This document shows, piece after piece, positions 1 through 9,400 of a DNA stretch of 64,000 bases. The first letter of the stretch is position 1, and each line of letters begins with the position of its first letter. Source of the DNA: Carpediemonas membranifera (taxonomy: Eukaryota > Fornicata); the NCBI GenBank assembly GCA_019828565.1, contig JAHDYR010000069.1, forward strand, positions 62,001-126,000, written 5' to 3'. The notes beneath the pieces were generated by a model, which saw only the letters and a list, made by a program, of their open reading frames with translations, did not search any database and had not been told where the DNA came from. The translations under genes and the position numbers were made by a program.

Positions 1-454
1 CCGCCTCCTTCAGACCCTTGAGTCTGAATGAGCGGGTCTCCGCAGAGGCTGAGTTGAGTTGTCGCAGATCGTGTATCAGCCTGTCTGATCCGTCTGACTT
101 TGGGGTCAGGAACAGGGGAGATATGAAGGACGGCTCCGTCGCTGGGACCATCACACCCAGTCCCAGGAGCTCCCTTACATGGGGACTCACGGCCGGGTCG
201 TCTCGGATCGGGGGAGGTCTGATCGGGGGGGCGTATTGGATGGGGACACCCTCCCGTATCCACGACACCGTCTGTTCGGCAGCTCCGAATCTTTCCCACG
301 TCCTCCAATGTCTCTGGGTTGTGGGGAATCTCGTTGTGGACGTGGGAAGAGATGTGGTCCCGGGGGAGCTGTCGGTTGGCGCCTGACCGACACGGGTTCG
401 GTCTTGGCATCCTAGGCCACATTGTGTCGTATGCGTCGTCAGCAAGGTTTCGTT
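1..454. other. Unassigned left edge
   Basis: No convincing gene is seen. Short open frames exist on both strands but have low-complexity, Arg/Pro/Gly-rich products typical of chance frames in GC-rich DNA. It lies 3' of the small coiled-coil frame on the minus strand, so it could be the continuation of a third LINE-like element whose ORF2 would lie outside the window (inference). Confidence 0.3.
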
Positions 455-886
455 TCATGCCCTCTTTACACCCTTGGGGGTCTTGAAGGCTTCTCTGATC
501 TCGAGGTTGGGGAGCTTCGCCAGCTTCTCCACCACCGCTTGATCGATCTCGTCCTCTGCTATCTCCGGTTTCGCCAGGAGCATGGCGTCGAGCTTTCTGG
601 CTATCACAGCCGCGGCTTCGTACCCGAATTTGCTTTTGAGGAATAGGATCTTGTGTCGAACGTACAGTCTGTTCATGATGGCTTCGGCTGAAGCTTCGCC
701 CTCCTGGACATCTTCGTAAATCTCCTGGAGAAAGTCCGCTTCTTCCTCTAGAGCGGCTCCCTTCGGTTTCTCCCACTTCCTCTTCCTTCTGTTCTGCTTC
801 ATGAGCTGGAGCATTCTCTTCGTTTCCTGCAGTTCTTCCTTCAGCTTCCTCACCTCGGCGGCGGTGGCCGGCTTGTCCTCGGCCAT
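455..886 (-). CDS. Small coiled-coil protein, possible LINE ORF1
   Basis: A 143-residue frame from the ATG at 886. The open frame runs slightly further upstream but has no other ATG there. The N-terminal third is Lys/Glu-rich with heptad spacing (KLKEELQETKRMLQLMKQ), followed by a basic patch (NRRKRKWEK) and a helical acidic C-terminus. I do not recognise the family. Small basic coiled-coil proteins are typical of LINE ORF1, and the minus-strand orientation matches the adjacent LINEs, so an ORF1 of a third element is plausible. It could equally be a host gene fragment. Confidence 0.35.
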   Translation of the reverse strand: MAEDKPATAAEVRKLKEELQETKRMLQLMKQNRRKRKWEKPKGAALEEEADFLQEIYEDVQEGEASAEAIMNRLYVRHKILFLKSKFGYEAAAVIARKLDAMLLAKPEIAEDEIDQAVVEKLAKLPNLEIREAFKTPKGVKRA

Positions 887-1000
887 TTTCTTCAAACATG
901 CGGGATCGATTCATCAACTGATTACTGCCCAACCTCTAACCATATTCAACCAGAGCCCTTACTGACCGGGCGTTCGGTGCCCACCACCGAGGGGCCGCAG

Positions 1001-1015
1001 ACCTACGTATGTTCT
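1001..1015. repeat. Target-site duplication of LINE-B, left copy
   Basis: ACCTACGTATGTTCT, identical to 3093-3107. The pair brackets LINE-B exactly. Confidence 0.85.
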
Positions 1016-3092
1016 AAAAAAAAAAGAAAGAAATTTATGGTGCTTGGATTCTGACCCCGGACTGAGCTTGTTTCCCGTTGTCTTGGAGCTGAGTGCCCCG
1101 GGGTACTGCCTATTTCCCGTGGCAAACTGGTCAGCAGCGTTTGCCTTGGGCTTTCGGTGCTACTGTCTCCGCGGAAAGCCGATTCCAATCGCCCCAGAGG
1201 CCCTGCGGCCATCTCCGTGCAAATATGCTTTCCTGTCTCCCTGAAAGTCCGGCAACTATCCGGGGAGCCTGGGGGTCTGTCCTCGGGGCATTGACAGGCA
1301 GGATCGTCCTGCAGAACCTTGACTATGACACTCCTTGCTTCCCTGCAGTCCTTGTAGAGCCGTTCAGCCACGGCACCCTCTCGTCTGTCCGGTTCCCCAA
1401 TTCCATGCCCCCTCGACTCTGTTAAGAGGCCTACCCGAAGGCGGGGGAAAGTGACTAAGTCCATGCTGTCTACCCCGGTTAGGTGGCGTGGGTCAGGGCA
1501 TGGGTGGTGTACCCCCAGGCACTAGGCCTGGTTGTCCTGTTACCCCTTACAACATTTCGCTTGCACTACATGTCCTTGGTTTCCCATGTCGTTAACAAGG
1601 GCGGCAGGGGCACCTGTGCCCCTCCGACCCCCGTGGCCAGTCCCTGCAGTTTCCTTGGGGTCCCAACGAGTGGTGCAACCATATGAATATGGATTTCCTT
1701 GACCTTATCCTTGCTCTGTCCTTGTTGCATGTCCTTTCTTTCTTATTTCTGGTCTGTCCTTCCTGTTAATTCCTTGCAGTCGTTCCTTCCCTTGCTTTTG
1801 GTTCCTGGCTACCGGGATACGTGGGGCCTTTCCTCACTGATCCCAGGAGCTTAGCACCAGCGAGGGTGGTCCATGGCTGATTCCTTGTCCATCCCTTCCC
1901 GGTCCTGGAGTCAGGGGTTCATGACATGCTTCTATTCCACCTTGAAGCTGTTGTAAACCTTTGCCAGTTCCCGTAGTCCTGCCGTGAGGCCTTCCCAAAT
2001 GTCTATTTCTGTCCATGGGGTTCGCTGGAGTTCGCTCCACACTCCGTTCCCGAACACTTTGTCCCTTGCCTTTGCTCCCCTGTTGTTCACTGGGTCGCCC
2101 ATGCATGCTCTTATAGTCTCTTCCCATTGGTCCGAGCTCTTGATCCTGTTCAGCTTTGAGACTGTGACTGGCCCCTCCTTCTTTTTCATGGGCCAGGTGT
2201 GCACCTCGGGTATGGCCAGAGCCACGTCTCGCTCACTTCTGCCATAGTACCGTTGTTCCTTCCATGCTAGTGTGATTCCATTGTGTGCTGAGCCCCATAC
2301 CCCGACCTTCTGAGACTCTACCACCTCAATCTCCGCCCCCTGGATTCCTGGTGTTGTCACTGCAAAGTCCGGGGTTGATGTTCCTGATGTGAGCGTCCCA
2401 GACTTGGGTATGATGGCTTTGAGCCTGTGCTTCTCCATCATATCCTTCCACCGGGTGGATCTTTCCATCTGGCCTGGGTCGATGTTCCAGTCTCCCATAA
2501 TTATGGCCTCCATGCTCCCTTTCATGTCCATGATCTTCTGTATAGTGTCCCTGAATCCATCCTTCTCCTGCTTGCTGTGGCCGGATGGAGGGCCATACAC
2601 GTTGATGACTAGTATGTCCCTGCCGGTTCTCATTATGCTGGCTTGCACTCTTCCCGATAGGCTGTCCGTTATGCCGATGTCCCACTTTGCAGTTGCGTGT
2701 GGGCTCACTCTCGTGCCGATGCCTTCCCTTGTTCCCTTCCATCTTGGCGCAGGTTCGTCATTGCCTGCTATGCCTAGTTGTCGGTTGATGCGGTGCTGAC
2801 TTTTGACATCCGCCTTTCGTTTTTCGTTGGCTAAGACCAGGTCCTCTTCCGTCTCCCTCCCTGCTAGTGCGTAGTCAAGGTCCATGAAGCAATGAACCCT
2901 CGTATTCGCCGTTCTCCATGTCTCTTGTATGAGTACTGCCTCTATGTCCTTCAACCTTAGCTGAATCGCCGTTGCCATAGACGCCGTGAAGTCCTTTCCT
3001 CTTCCTATGTGTCCCTCTGTGTTCAGACTAAGTATCTTGTAGGTTACCATTGCCTTTGTCCTGTTTCCTTATCCTGCGAATTCCCAGAATTT
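1016..3092 (-). mobile_element. LINE-B: internally deleted, 5'-truncated LINE
   Basis: The 2.1-kb insert is bounded by a 15-bp direct repeat. Read on the minus strand it starts about 42 nt before an endonuclease ORF, has no ORF1 and no reverse transcriptase, and ends in a pyrimidine tail (T/C run, seen as ten A then GAAAGAAA on the plus strand at 1016). The endonuclease ORF ends in a segment resembling the extreme C-terminus of the LINE-A ORF2, so the RT core appears to have been deleted. Between 1016 and 1931 no coherent frame is seen, which fits a 3' UTR. It must have been mobilised by another element's RT (inference). Confidence 0.75.
1932..3050 (-). CDS. APE-type endonuclease ORF of LINE-B
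   Basis: 372 residues from the ATG at 3050. The exonuclease-endonuclease-phosphatase fold of LINE ORF2 is recognisable: LSLNTEGHIG near the start, IQETW (catalytic Glu) near residue 42, VINVYGPPSG near 150, IMGDWNIDPG near 187, a TPDFAV block near 228 and GVWGSAHNG near 252, which holds the final histidine. After about residue 300 the sequence passes into a short tail ending EIDIWEGLTAGLRELAKVYN, similar to the end of the LINE-A ORF2 (DEIWKGLEEGMKGLGKVGEQ). RT motifs are absent. The endonuclease is divergent from that of LINE-A, so two LINE subfamilies are present. The product would nick target DNA but could not reverse transcribe. Confidence 0.75.
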   Translation of the reverse strand: MVTYKILSLNTEGHIGRGKDFTASMATAIQLRLKDIEAVLIQETWRTANTRVHCFMDLDYALAGRETEEDLVLANEKRKADVKSQHRINRQLGIAGNDEPAPRWKGTREGIGTRVSPHATAKWDIGITDSLSGRVQASIMRTGRDILVINVYGPPSGHSKQEKDGFRDTIQKIMDMKGSMEAIIMGDWNIDPGQMERSTRWKDMMEKHRLKAIIPKSGTLTSGTSTPDFAVTTPGIQGAEIEVVESQKVGVWGSAHNGITLAWKEQRYYGRSERDVALAIPEVHTWPMKKKEGPVTVSKLNRIKSSDQWEETIRACMGDPVNNRGAKARDKVFGNGVWSELQRTPWTEIDIWEGLTAGLRELAKVYNSFKVE

Positions 3093-3107
3093 ACCTACGT
3101 ATGTTCT
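3093..3107. repeat. Target-site duplication of LINE-B, right copy
   Basis: Identical 15-bp partner of 1001-1015. Confidence 0.85.
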
Positions 3108-3438
3108 GTGACTTGCCGTGCTCCTGAAATTACGCAACAGAACAGGACACATCTGATTACATCGATCTCTCGGACTTCATCCGCTCGGTATTGTGGTGCA
3201 CTCTTGCGCCTTGTAGCCTTGCTATTCTCTCTATGCTCTCGAAGATGTTTGGTATGGCCGACAAGACGGCGGCCACCGCTTCGCTCCTGAGGCGAGCACC
3301 AGGCGTCGGGGGAGTCTCCCGACAGCCGAATTCACGCGCGAGACCTGGAGGTCGACCCGTAAATTCACTCCCCCCGTTTGGTTTGGCTAGACAGCCGAGG
3401 CGTCTGCCAAGTCAGACTGCGAGAGCCTTGATTGGTTG
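3108..3438. other. Unassigned stretch between the two LINEs
   Basis: Continuous with the sequence left of 1001 before LINE-B inserted. No convincing frame. If the coiled-coil frame at 455-886 is an ORF1, this could be its 5' leader (inference). Confidence 0.3.
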
Positions 3439-3451
3439 CATGTTGCCGCAC
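3439..3451. repeat. Target-site duplication of LINE-A, left copy
   Basis: CATGTTGCCGCAC, identical to 18612-18624, 15 kb away. Directly followed by the (GAA)n run that is the complement of the LINE 3' tail. Confidence 0.85.
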
Positions 3452-4363
3452 GAAAGAAGAAGAAGAAGAAGAAATTTAGTGGGTTCCATATTGCGTTTGG
3501 GTTCGGCTTTGCTCATTGTCCTAGCAGGCCGAACATCCTCCCGCGTTCCGTGGGGGAGTCCTCCCCCTTTGTCAGCGGGGAGTAGCCTCACGGCAGGATA
3601 CTGCTTCTCCTTGAGTCCCATCCCGGATCACACCGGGGCCTTCGCCCCCTCCGTGCGTTACCGCTTTCCCGGTGTCCGTGCATCCAGTCCATACACGTCC
3701 ACTGTGCTTTCTCGGATAGGAAGGTTCCACAGGTGGGCTTTACCCCACTCCGCATTTGGTCTATAGTACTCTGGGTTTCCACATTTCCGTCCGTTTCGTC
3801 CTCCTCCGGCTCCTTCCTAATGGTGTCTGTGTCCTGAGGTCCGGCCCCCAACGGACCTGTTTAGGGCCCTCCCGAGGGTGGGGAAACCACTTTTGGTATA
3901 GCTGTCCGTCCCTCCACTCTCCTTCGGCCGCAGCCAGCCGGGTCGTGCCGTTCCTGACCCCTGTTCCGTCCACTTCGTAACCCTTCCGGTATCCACCGGA
4001 CACGACACTGGCCGGGGGGGCTGCAGGCGTACCGTGCAGTGGGTCCCCATCTACCGTCCGATGCTGTCCGTGGGTGCGCCCCTCCCAAGTTGTGTCAGTC
4101 CCTGGGGTGGCTATGTGTCCCTTGGGCTCACAGGGTTTCTCTACCGGGTACCTTTTCTTAGGTCATAACTCCACTTTCTTTTTGTCAGAAGGGTCTGGTC
4201 GCCGCCTTGGTTGAGCCAGCGATGTCCCAGGGGTATTCTCCATTTCCGTCCGTGCTTCCCCTCCAGTGTAGTGCACCTACCTGTACTGTAAGTTTCCTTG
4301 CCTACTGGGTAGGGTCCTCCGTGGTGTCCCCCACAAGTAGGGTGTCTTGTCCATGTGTCCGAT
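3452..4363 (-). other. 3' untranslated region and pyrimidine tail of LINE-A
   Basis: The stretch from the ORF2 stop to the (CTT)n tail shows no coherent frame on the minus strand. The plus-strand frame at 3191-3766 crosses the element boundary and is taken as chance. Confidence 0.6.
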
Positions 4364-6360
4364 CTAGTCCAGTCCTATTTGTTCGCCTACCTTCCCCAGT
4401 CCTTTCATGCCTTCCTCCAGTCCCTTCCAGATTTCATCCTTGTTCCAGGCCATCATGCTGTGGAGCTCCAGGATGGGCCTGTCCTCATACCATCCGAACC
4501 CGGCCCTCCGTCTAAGCCTGCTCCCACTTGTTTCCCTCCTGGCTCTTTCTAGGAGTGCTGGCCATCTCGGGCCTCTGTCCACTGCTGGGCATTCACATAT
4601 GATATGCGATGCCGATCCCAGTCTGCTGTCCTCTGTCCACTTCCTGATCTTGTCCTCTCTCGCCTGTCCGGTGATATGGTTGTCCAGGATGTCCTGGAGA
4701 ACTTCTACTTCCGAGTTCAGTGTACAGAGCGGGCACAGTTTCCTTATGCTCACCTTGAGCTCCTCGTCCACTGCTAGGTACGCTATGCTCCTGTATACTC
4801 CCTCCTTGCTTGACGATGGCGACGGGCTGACGTTGCTGGACATTACCACCTTCCTCGTCCACTCCCCCCTCGTCTCTCCTTTTGTGATATTCCGTTTGGT
4901 TTGGGGTTTCCCCATGAGGGCCTTTCCTGCATTCCTTGCTCCGAGCCTTTCTATGAGGCTCTCTGCTGTCCGACTTTTGACTCTTTTTGCCAGTTTGATC
5001 CATGCGTTCCTCTTGGCTAGGTCCAGTTTGGCTCCTAGAGTCCCCGGTGTCCCGTATTTGACTAGTCTTCTTGACTGTCTCGCGAGGTTCCCCAGTACTG
5101 TATCTCCGTCCCAGTTAATCCGTCTCGGACTTATTGGCATGTCGATGTCCTCTTCACTTGCCGTCAGGAAAATCCTGGCTGCGAGTATTCCCATCTCTCC
5201 CTCAAAGTCCATCCATCCGTTTAGGGCTCTTGCCGCTGAGCCTCCTCCTGGGCCCGCTCCTGAGAGAATGCCCATCCAATCTGTCCATATTTTCCTGCCC
5301 CCCGGTACTTGGCCCCACACTTCTATTCCGAATGCTATCCTTGGCCATATGTAGGTCTGGAGTAGCAGTCTGCTGGCTACTGCCGGCATGTCCTTCCGTG
5401 TCCATCCTGTCCTTCGTACCAGTTTCTGGTATTTCTCACTCTGCTCCATTTTCTTGGCTATGCACGCCTTGAGGGGGTCCCTTCCGCTTGATATCCACAG
5501 TCCTAGGTACCTTTCACTCTCGCTAGCTTTGAGTGGGGTGCCTCCTAGTGTGATTTCCATGTCCTTGTCTCTTGCAATCAGTACGTTCTTGTCCAAGTTG
5601 ATCCTCATCTCGTGCGCTTCGACCACTTGGATGGCGATGTTGGATATCACCTCCGTATTTGTCTTTCCGTTCCCTGTGATCGCAGTGTCATCTACGAACA
5701 TTGTGATCTTTGCTGGGAGTTTCTCTCTGTATTTGTCCGGGGCCGGTTCAGGCAGCATGTCCACTGTGGCTGGTAGTCCTTGATGTAACTTCCGTATCAT
5801 CGTTGGCCAGTTGGCCATGAATAGTACAAAGAGCATGGGGGCGAGGACGCACCCCTGCTTTACGCCAGTGTTCGTCCTCTCCCACCTCTCCGCTCCGTCC
5901 ACTGTGATCCACGATTCCTCCAATGTGCCTCGGACTGCCCTTACTAATTGCGGGGCGACTCCCATCCTCACTAGCTTCCTGACTAACATGTCCCTTGGGA
6001 CTGTGTCGTATGCCTTAGCTATGTCCAACATGACTGTAGCCGCATCGTCCAATGTCTGGTGCAGTTGTACTACGTGCATGATCTGGTTTGTGACCTGTTT
6101 CCTTCCCTGGAAACCGGCCTGCTCCATTGGTAGGTATTTGTCCGCCGTATCCTGCAGTCTTCCTTTTAGGAGCCTTCCTATACCCTGTATAACAGGGGTG
6201 TGAGTGAGATTGGTCTGAACGACGCTGTCTCCATTTTGTCCTTCCCCACCTTGTGGATTGGGGACACGGTTGCGTATCTCCACGTGGTCGGCATCTTCCC
6301 TGTCCGGTAGACCTCATTCATGAGTGTTGTGACTTGTCTTATTCCCTGTTTTGGTAACTT
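4364..6360 (-). pseudogene. LINE-A ORF2, reverse transcriptase and C-terminal part
   Basis: The frame contains RT motifs in order: GFQGRKQVTNQIMH, then LDIAKAYDTVPRDML (motif A), NTGVKQGCVLAPMLF (motif B) and MFVDDTAITG (catalytic motif C, FVDD), followed by the thumb. A C-terminal Cys/His cluster (CPLCTLN ... HIICECP) is typical of LINE ORF2 ends. The first stretch, between 6360 and about 6240, is in a different frame (it reads MNEVYRTGKMPTTWRYATVS, the standard RT entry block) and an indel separates it from the long frame. The 5' part of this ORF continues at 11043, beyond gypsy-1. Function of an intact copy: target-primed reverse transcription of its own RNA. Confidence 0.85.
6357..6360. 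repeat. 4-bp target duplication of gypsy-1, left (ACTT)
   Basis: ACTT abuts the TG end of the left terminal repeat. The same ACTT follows the CA end of the right repeat at 11043-11046. Confidence 0.75.
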
Positions 6361-6417
6361 TGAGAGCCAGTGCAGTTTATGTAAACAGATCTACCTGCGC
6401 AAGCCAACAATGGCACA
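6361..6417 (+). repeat. Gypsy-1 5' LTR (57 bp)
   Basis: Starts TGAGAGCC and ends GGCACA. Identical to 10986-11042. Far shorter than usual LTRs (typically 100 bp or more). The ATG of the polyprotein lies in its last eight bases. Confidence 0.85.
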
Positions 6418-9400
6418 ATATCGATATTCTGCTTCTACAGAATCACACAGTGGTCTATCCGTGATAGACGTCTCTTCCCTCACAACGGGGTACGAGATCT
6501 GGTTACGGGAAGTCGGTAACGTCAAAAGACCCCGTTCTTTCCCCCACGCATTCACGGCAAAGACCCTCGAGCTTCTACAAGCCACATGGCGGCCCACCTC
6601 CACGTTCCCGACCTTCGAGTCGTTCTGGGACTCCCTTATCCCTGACGTGGTCTCGCAGGCACAACACGCCAAGCAAGAACCTGACAGACACGCCACGTCG
6701 TGCCGCGCAAGATACCGCGCGATCATCGACGCTCTGCAGGACGATCTCTTCTTGCTCTGTGCTGCAGCCGCCAACACCTATAAGGACAGCCCGCTTCTCG
6801 ACCCGGCGATGCGCCGGATGCAGGCTGTTTACGACCGCGCCGAGGCCGAGCTGAACGATAAGCTCGCCAGCCTCTGCACGGCCAGCCACGACCGCCACGA
6901 GGCGGACCCGGATGCGACCCTCACCTTCGCGACGCTAACGAACCCCCTGGACGACAAACCGGCCCGATCGGCCGCGGATGTCGCGAGAATCGTCAACTCT
7001 CTCCCGTCAGCGGCAACGGCCGCCCCCTCCGCCCCCGTGTCCGTGCGTGACCAGCTTCGCGCCGAGGCCAGGACCATCCTGCCTCACCTGTACCTTACCC
7101 TGATGCCAACACTCGACCGCGGTGCACGCCTCAAGGCCATCACAAGCAAGGGCACCCAACTGTACGGCCAGAACGCGGCCCACCGCCTTAACACTCTGCG
7201 CCTGCAGAAGGCGTGCGACGGGTACAACCCCGTCGTCGAGGCCGATGGCTACCATAAGATCCCCGACAGCGCCCTCCGCGCTGCGGTCCGGTCTGTCGCC
7301 CTCAAGGGATACGACGACGACGCGATCCCGCTATACGAGGCGCTGATCGAGCGGGATTCGGACGGCAACTGGCGTCCCGCCCGCGACTGCATAGACGCCC
7401 TCTCGACCCTCGAGACCGACCATCTCGGCCAGATCGTCGTCCCCTGGCAGGCCTATGCCGTGTCGACCAAGACGAAGCCGATCCCGGCCGACAACAAGGC
7501 ACCGCATGATAACAGTCAGTGCTCGAACAAGGACACCTCTGCTCGCGAGGGCCAGCCGCTGAAGCCGAAGGCCCACAAGGTCGAAGGCCAGGACCCGTTC
7601 AAGCAGTTTAAGGACAAGGAGCATTTCTACATCCCGAAGTCTTTCAATCGCTGGTGTGACAGGCATGGCTGGAACTCAAAGCATACAACCAAGGACTGCG
7701 GAGCGAACCAACGCGATGGCGCCGTCGGCGAGGTCCAAACGACCTCCATTCCCATACAGACAACCGTAACGGTCGCCGGAACCGTCCAACTTCCAGCCAA
7801 GCTCGACACTGGCGCAGATGTCTGCGTCATATCCGAGCACCTCGCCCCAAAGATACCAGGAAACATCCAATGGCGCGAGTCGGACCTCCGCCTGTTCGCC
7901 GCGGACGACCGCGTTATCTCCGTGGGCAAGATCGCCACCATGTCCATCACACTCCCTGGCATGGATGGCAAAACCGTCACGCTCGACTGGGACGTCCACA
8001 TGATCACAGGCACCAGCGACAGGATGCTGATCGGCAAGGACCTCCTCAGGCACATCGGCTACGTCCTCAACGACCGCCTACTGATACTCCCGTCCGAGAA
8101 GCCGGATGATAAGGACGATCTAGAAGAGCACAACATGATCGACGCCGACGTCTTCGAAGCGGCGTCAACCTCGGACTCGAAGCATTCGCTCGCCGTCACG
8201 ATCCCGGACGACCACGGCACCGAGTTCGCCAACAAGGTCCGAAGCATCGTCGAGGAGTTCGATGAGGTGTTCGACCCGGCTCTCCCGCCCGAAGGCAGCA
8301 AACTACAGCCTCACAAGATCGAACTCACACGCGATTTTCACCTCAAGTGCCGTCCTCGACAGCTTGTCGGAGAGGCTGGCTCAGCCGCCCTCTCCGAGAT
8401 CGAGAAGATGAAGAAGCTCGGCATCATACGAGACAGCCAGTCCGAGCACGCCAGCCGCCACACGATGGCAACCAAGAAGAACGGCGAACCCCGCTTCTGC
8501 GTCGCATTCAACGATCTTAACGACGCCACGAAGGACGACGCCTTTCCCCTCCCCGATCTGAGGGACCTGCCCCACGAAGCCGGCGGATGCTCTTACTTTG
8601 CATCACTCGATCTCCGGTCCGGATACTGGCAGCAGCTGATGGAGCCGGCCAGCATCCCCCTTACCTCGTTCGTAGTCCCCGGGCACCAATTCGAGTTCCT
8701 CAGGGTCCCGTTTGGACTTAAGAACGCCCCCTCCAAGTTTCAACGAGCGATGGAGGCCGTGCTAGATGGCATCCCCGGCCACCGGGTCTACGTGGATGAC
8801 ATATTCCTCTACGCACGGACCGAAGAAGGATTCCTCAACACCCTGAGACTCACCCTCCAGAGAGCCAAGGACAACCGCCTGCGCCTCCGTGCGGACAAAT
8901 GTACCATCGGCGCCGCCGAAGTGGAGGTCTGCGGATTCATCATCAACAGCTCCGGCCGCTCGGTGAGCCCAGGCCGCGTCGCCGCGCTGAAGGAGCTGCC
9001 CGCCCCCACCACCGTCACAGAGCTCAGACGCACGATGGGCAAGTTTAACCACCTCGCAAACTACCTCCCGCAACTCAGCTCAGCCACAGCCCCCCTCAAC
9101 GCCCTCCTCAAGGGGTCACCCAAGAAGCTAGACAAGCTCCCTTGGACTGAGGAACACGACAAGGCATTCGCGGCTCTGAAGGAGCTGTGCACCGACAACA
9201 AGGCATTGGCACTACCCAACCTGACCTGCAAGTGGACACTTGAGACAGACGCGTCCACAATCGCAGCCGGCGGAGTGCTGTGGCAACACGAGGGCGACAC
9301 GAAGAAACCCCTCGCGTACTTCTCAAAGACGTTCACAGAGACCCAACGCCGCTGGGCGACGGTCGAGCAAGAGCTCTACGCAGTCATATACTGCATCACC

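Noticed and set aside
3191-3766. 191-codon plus-strand frame
   Set aside because: Crosses the target duplication and tail of LINE-A, so it cannot be an ancestral gene; composition is random.
4407-5354. 315-codon plus-strand frame
   Set aside because: Antisense to the LINE-A reverse transcriptase; Leu/Ser/Pro-rich with no motif.
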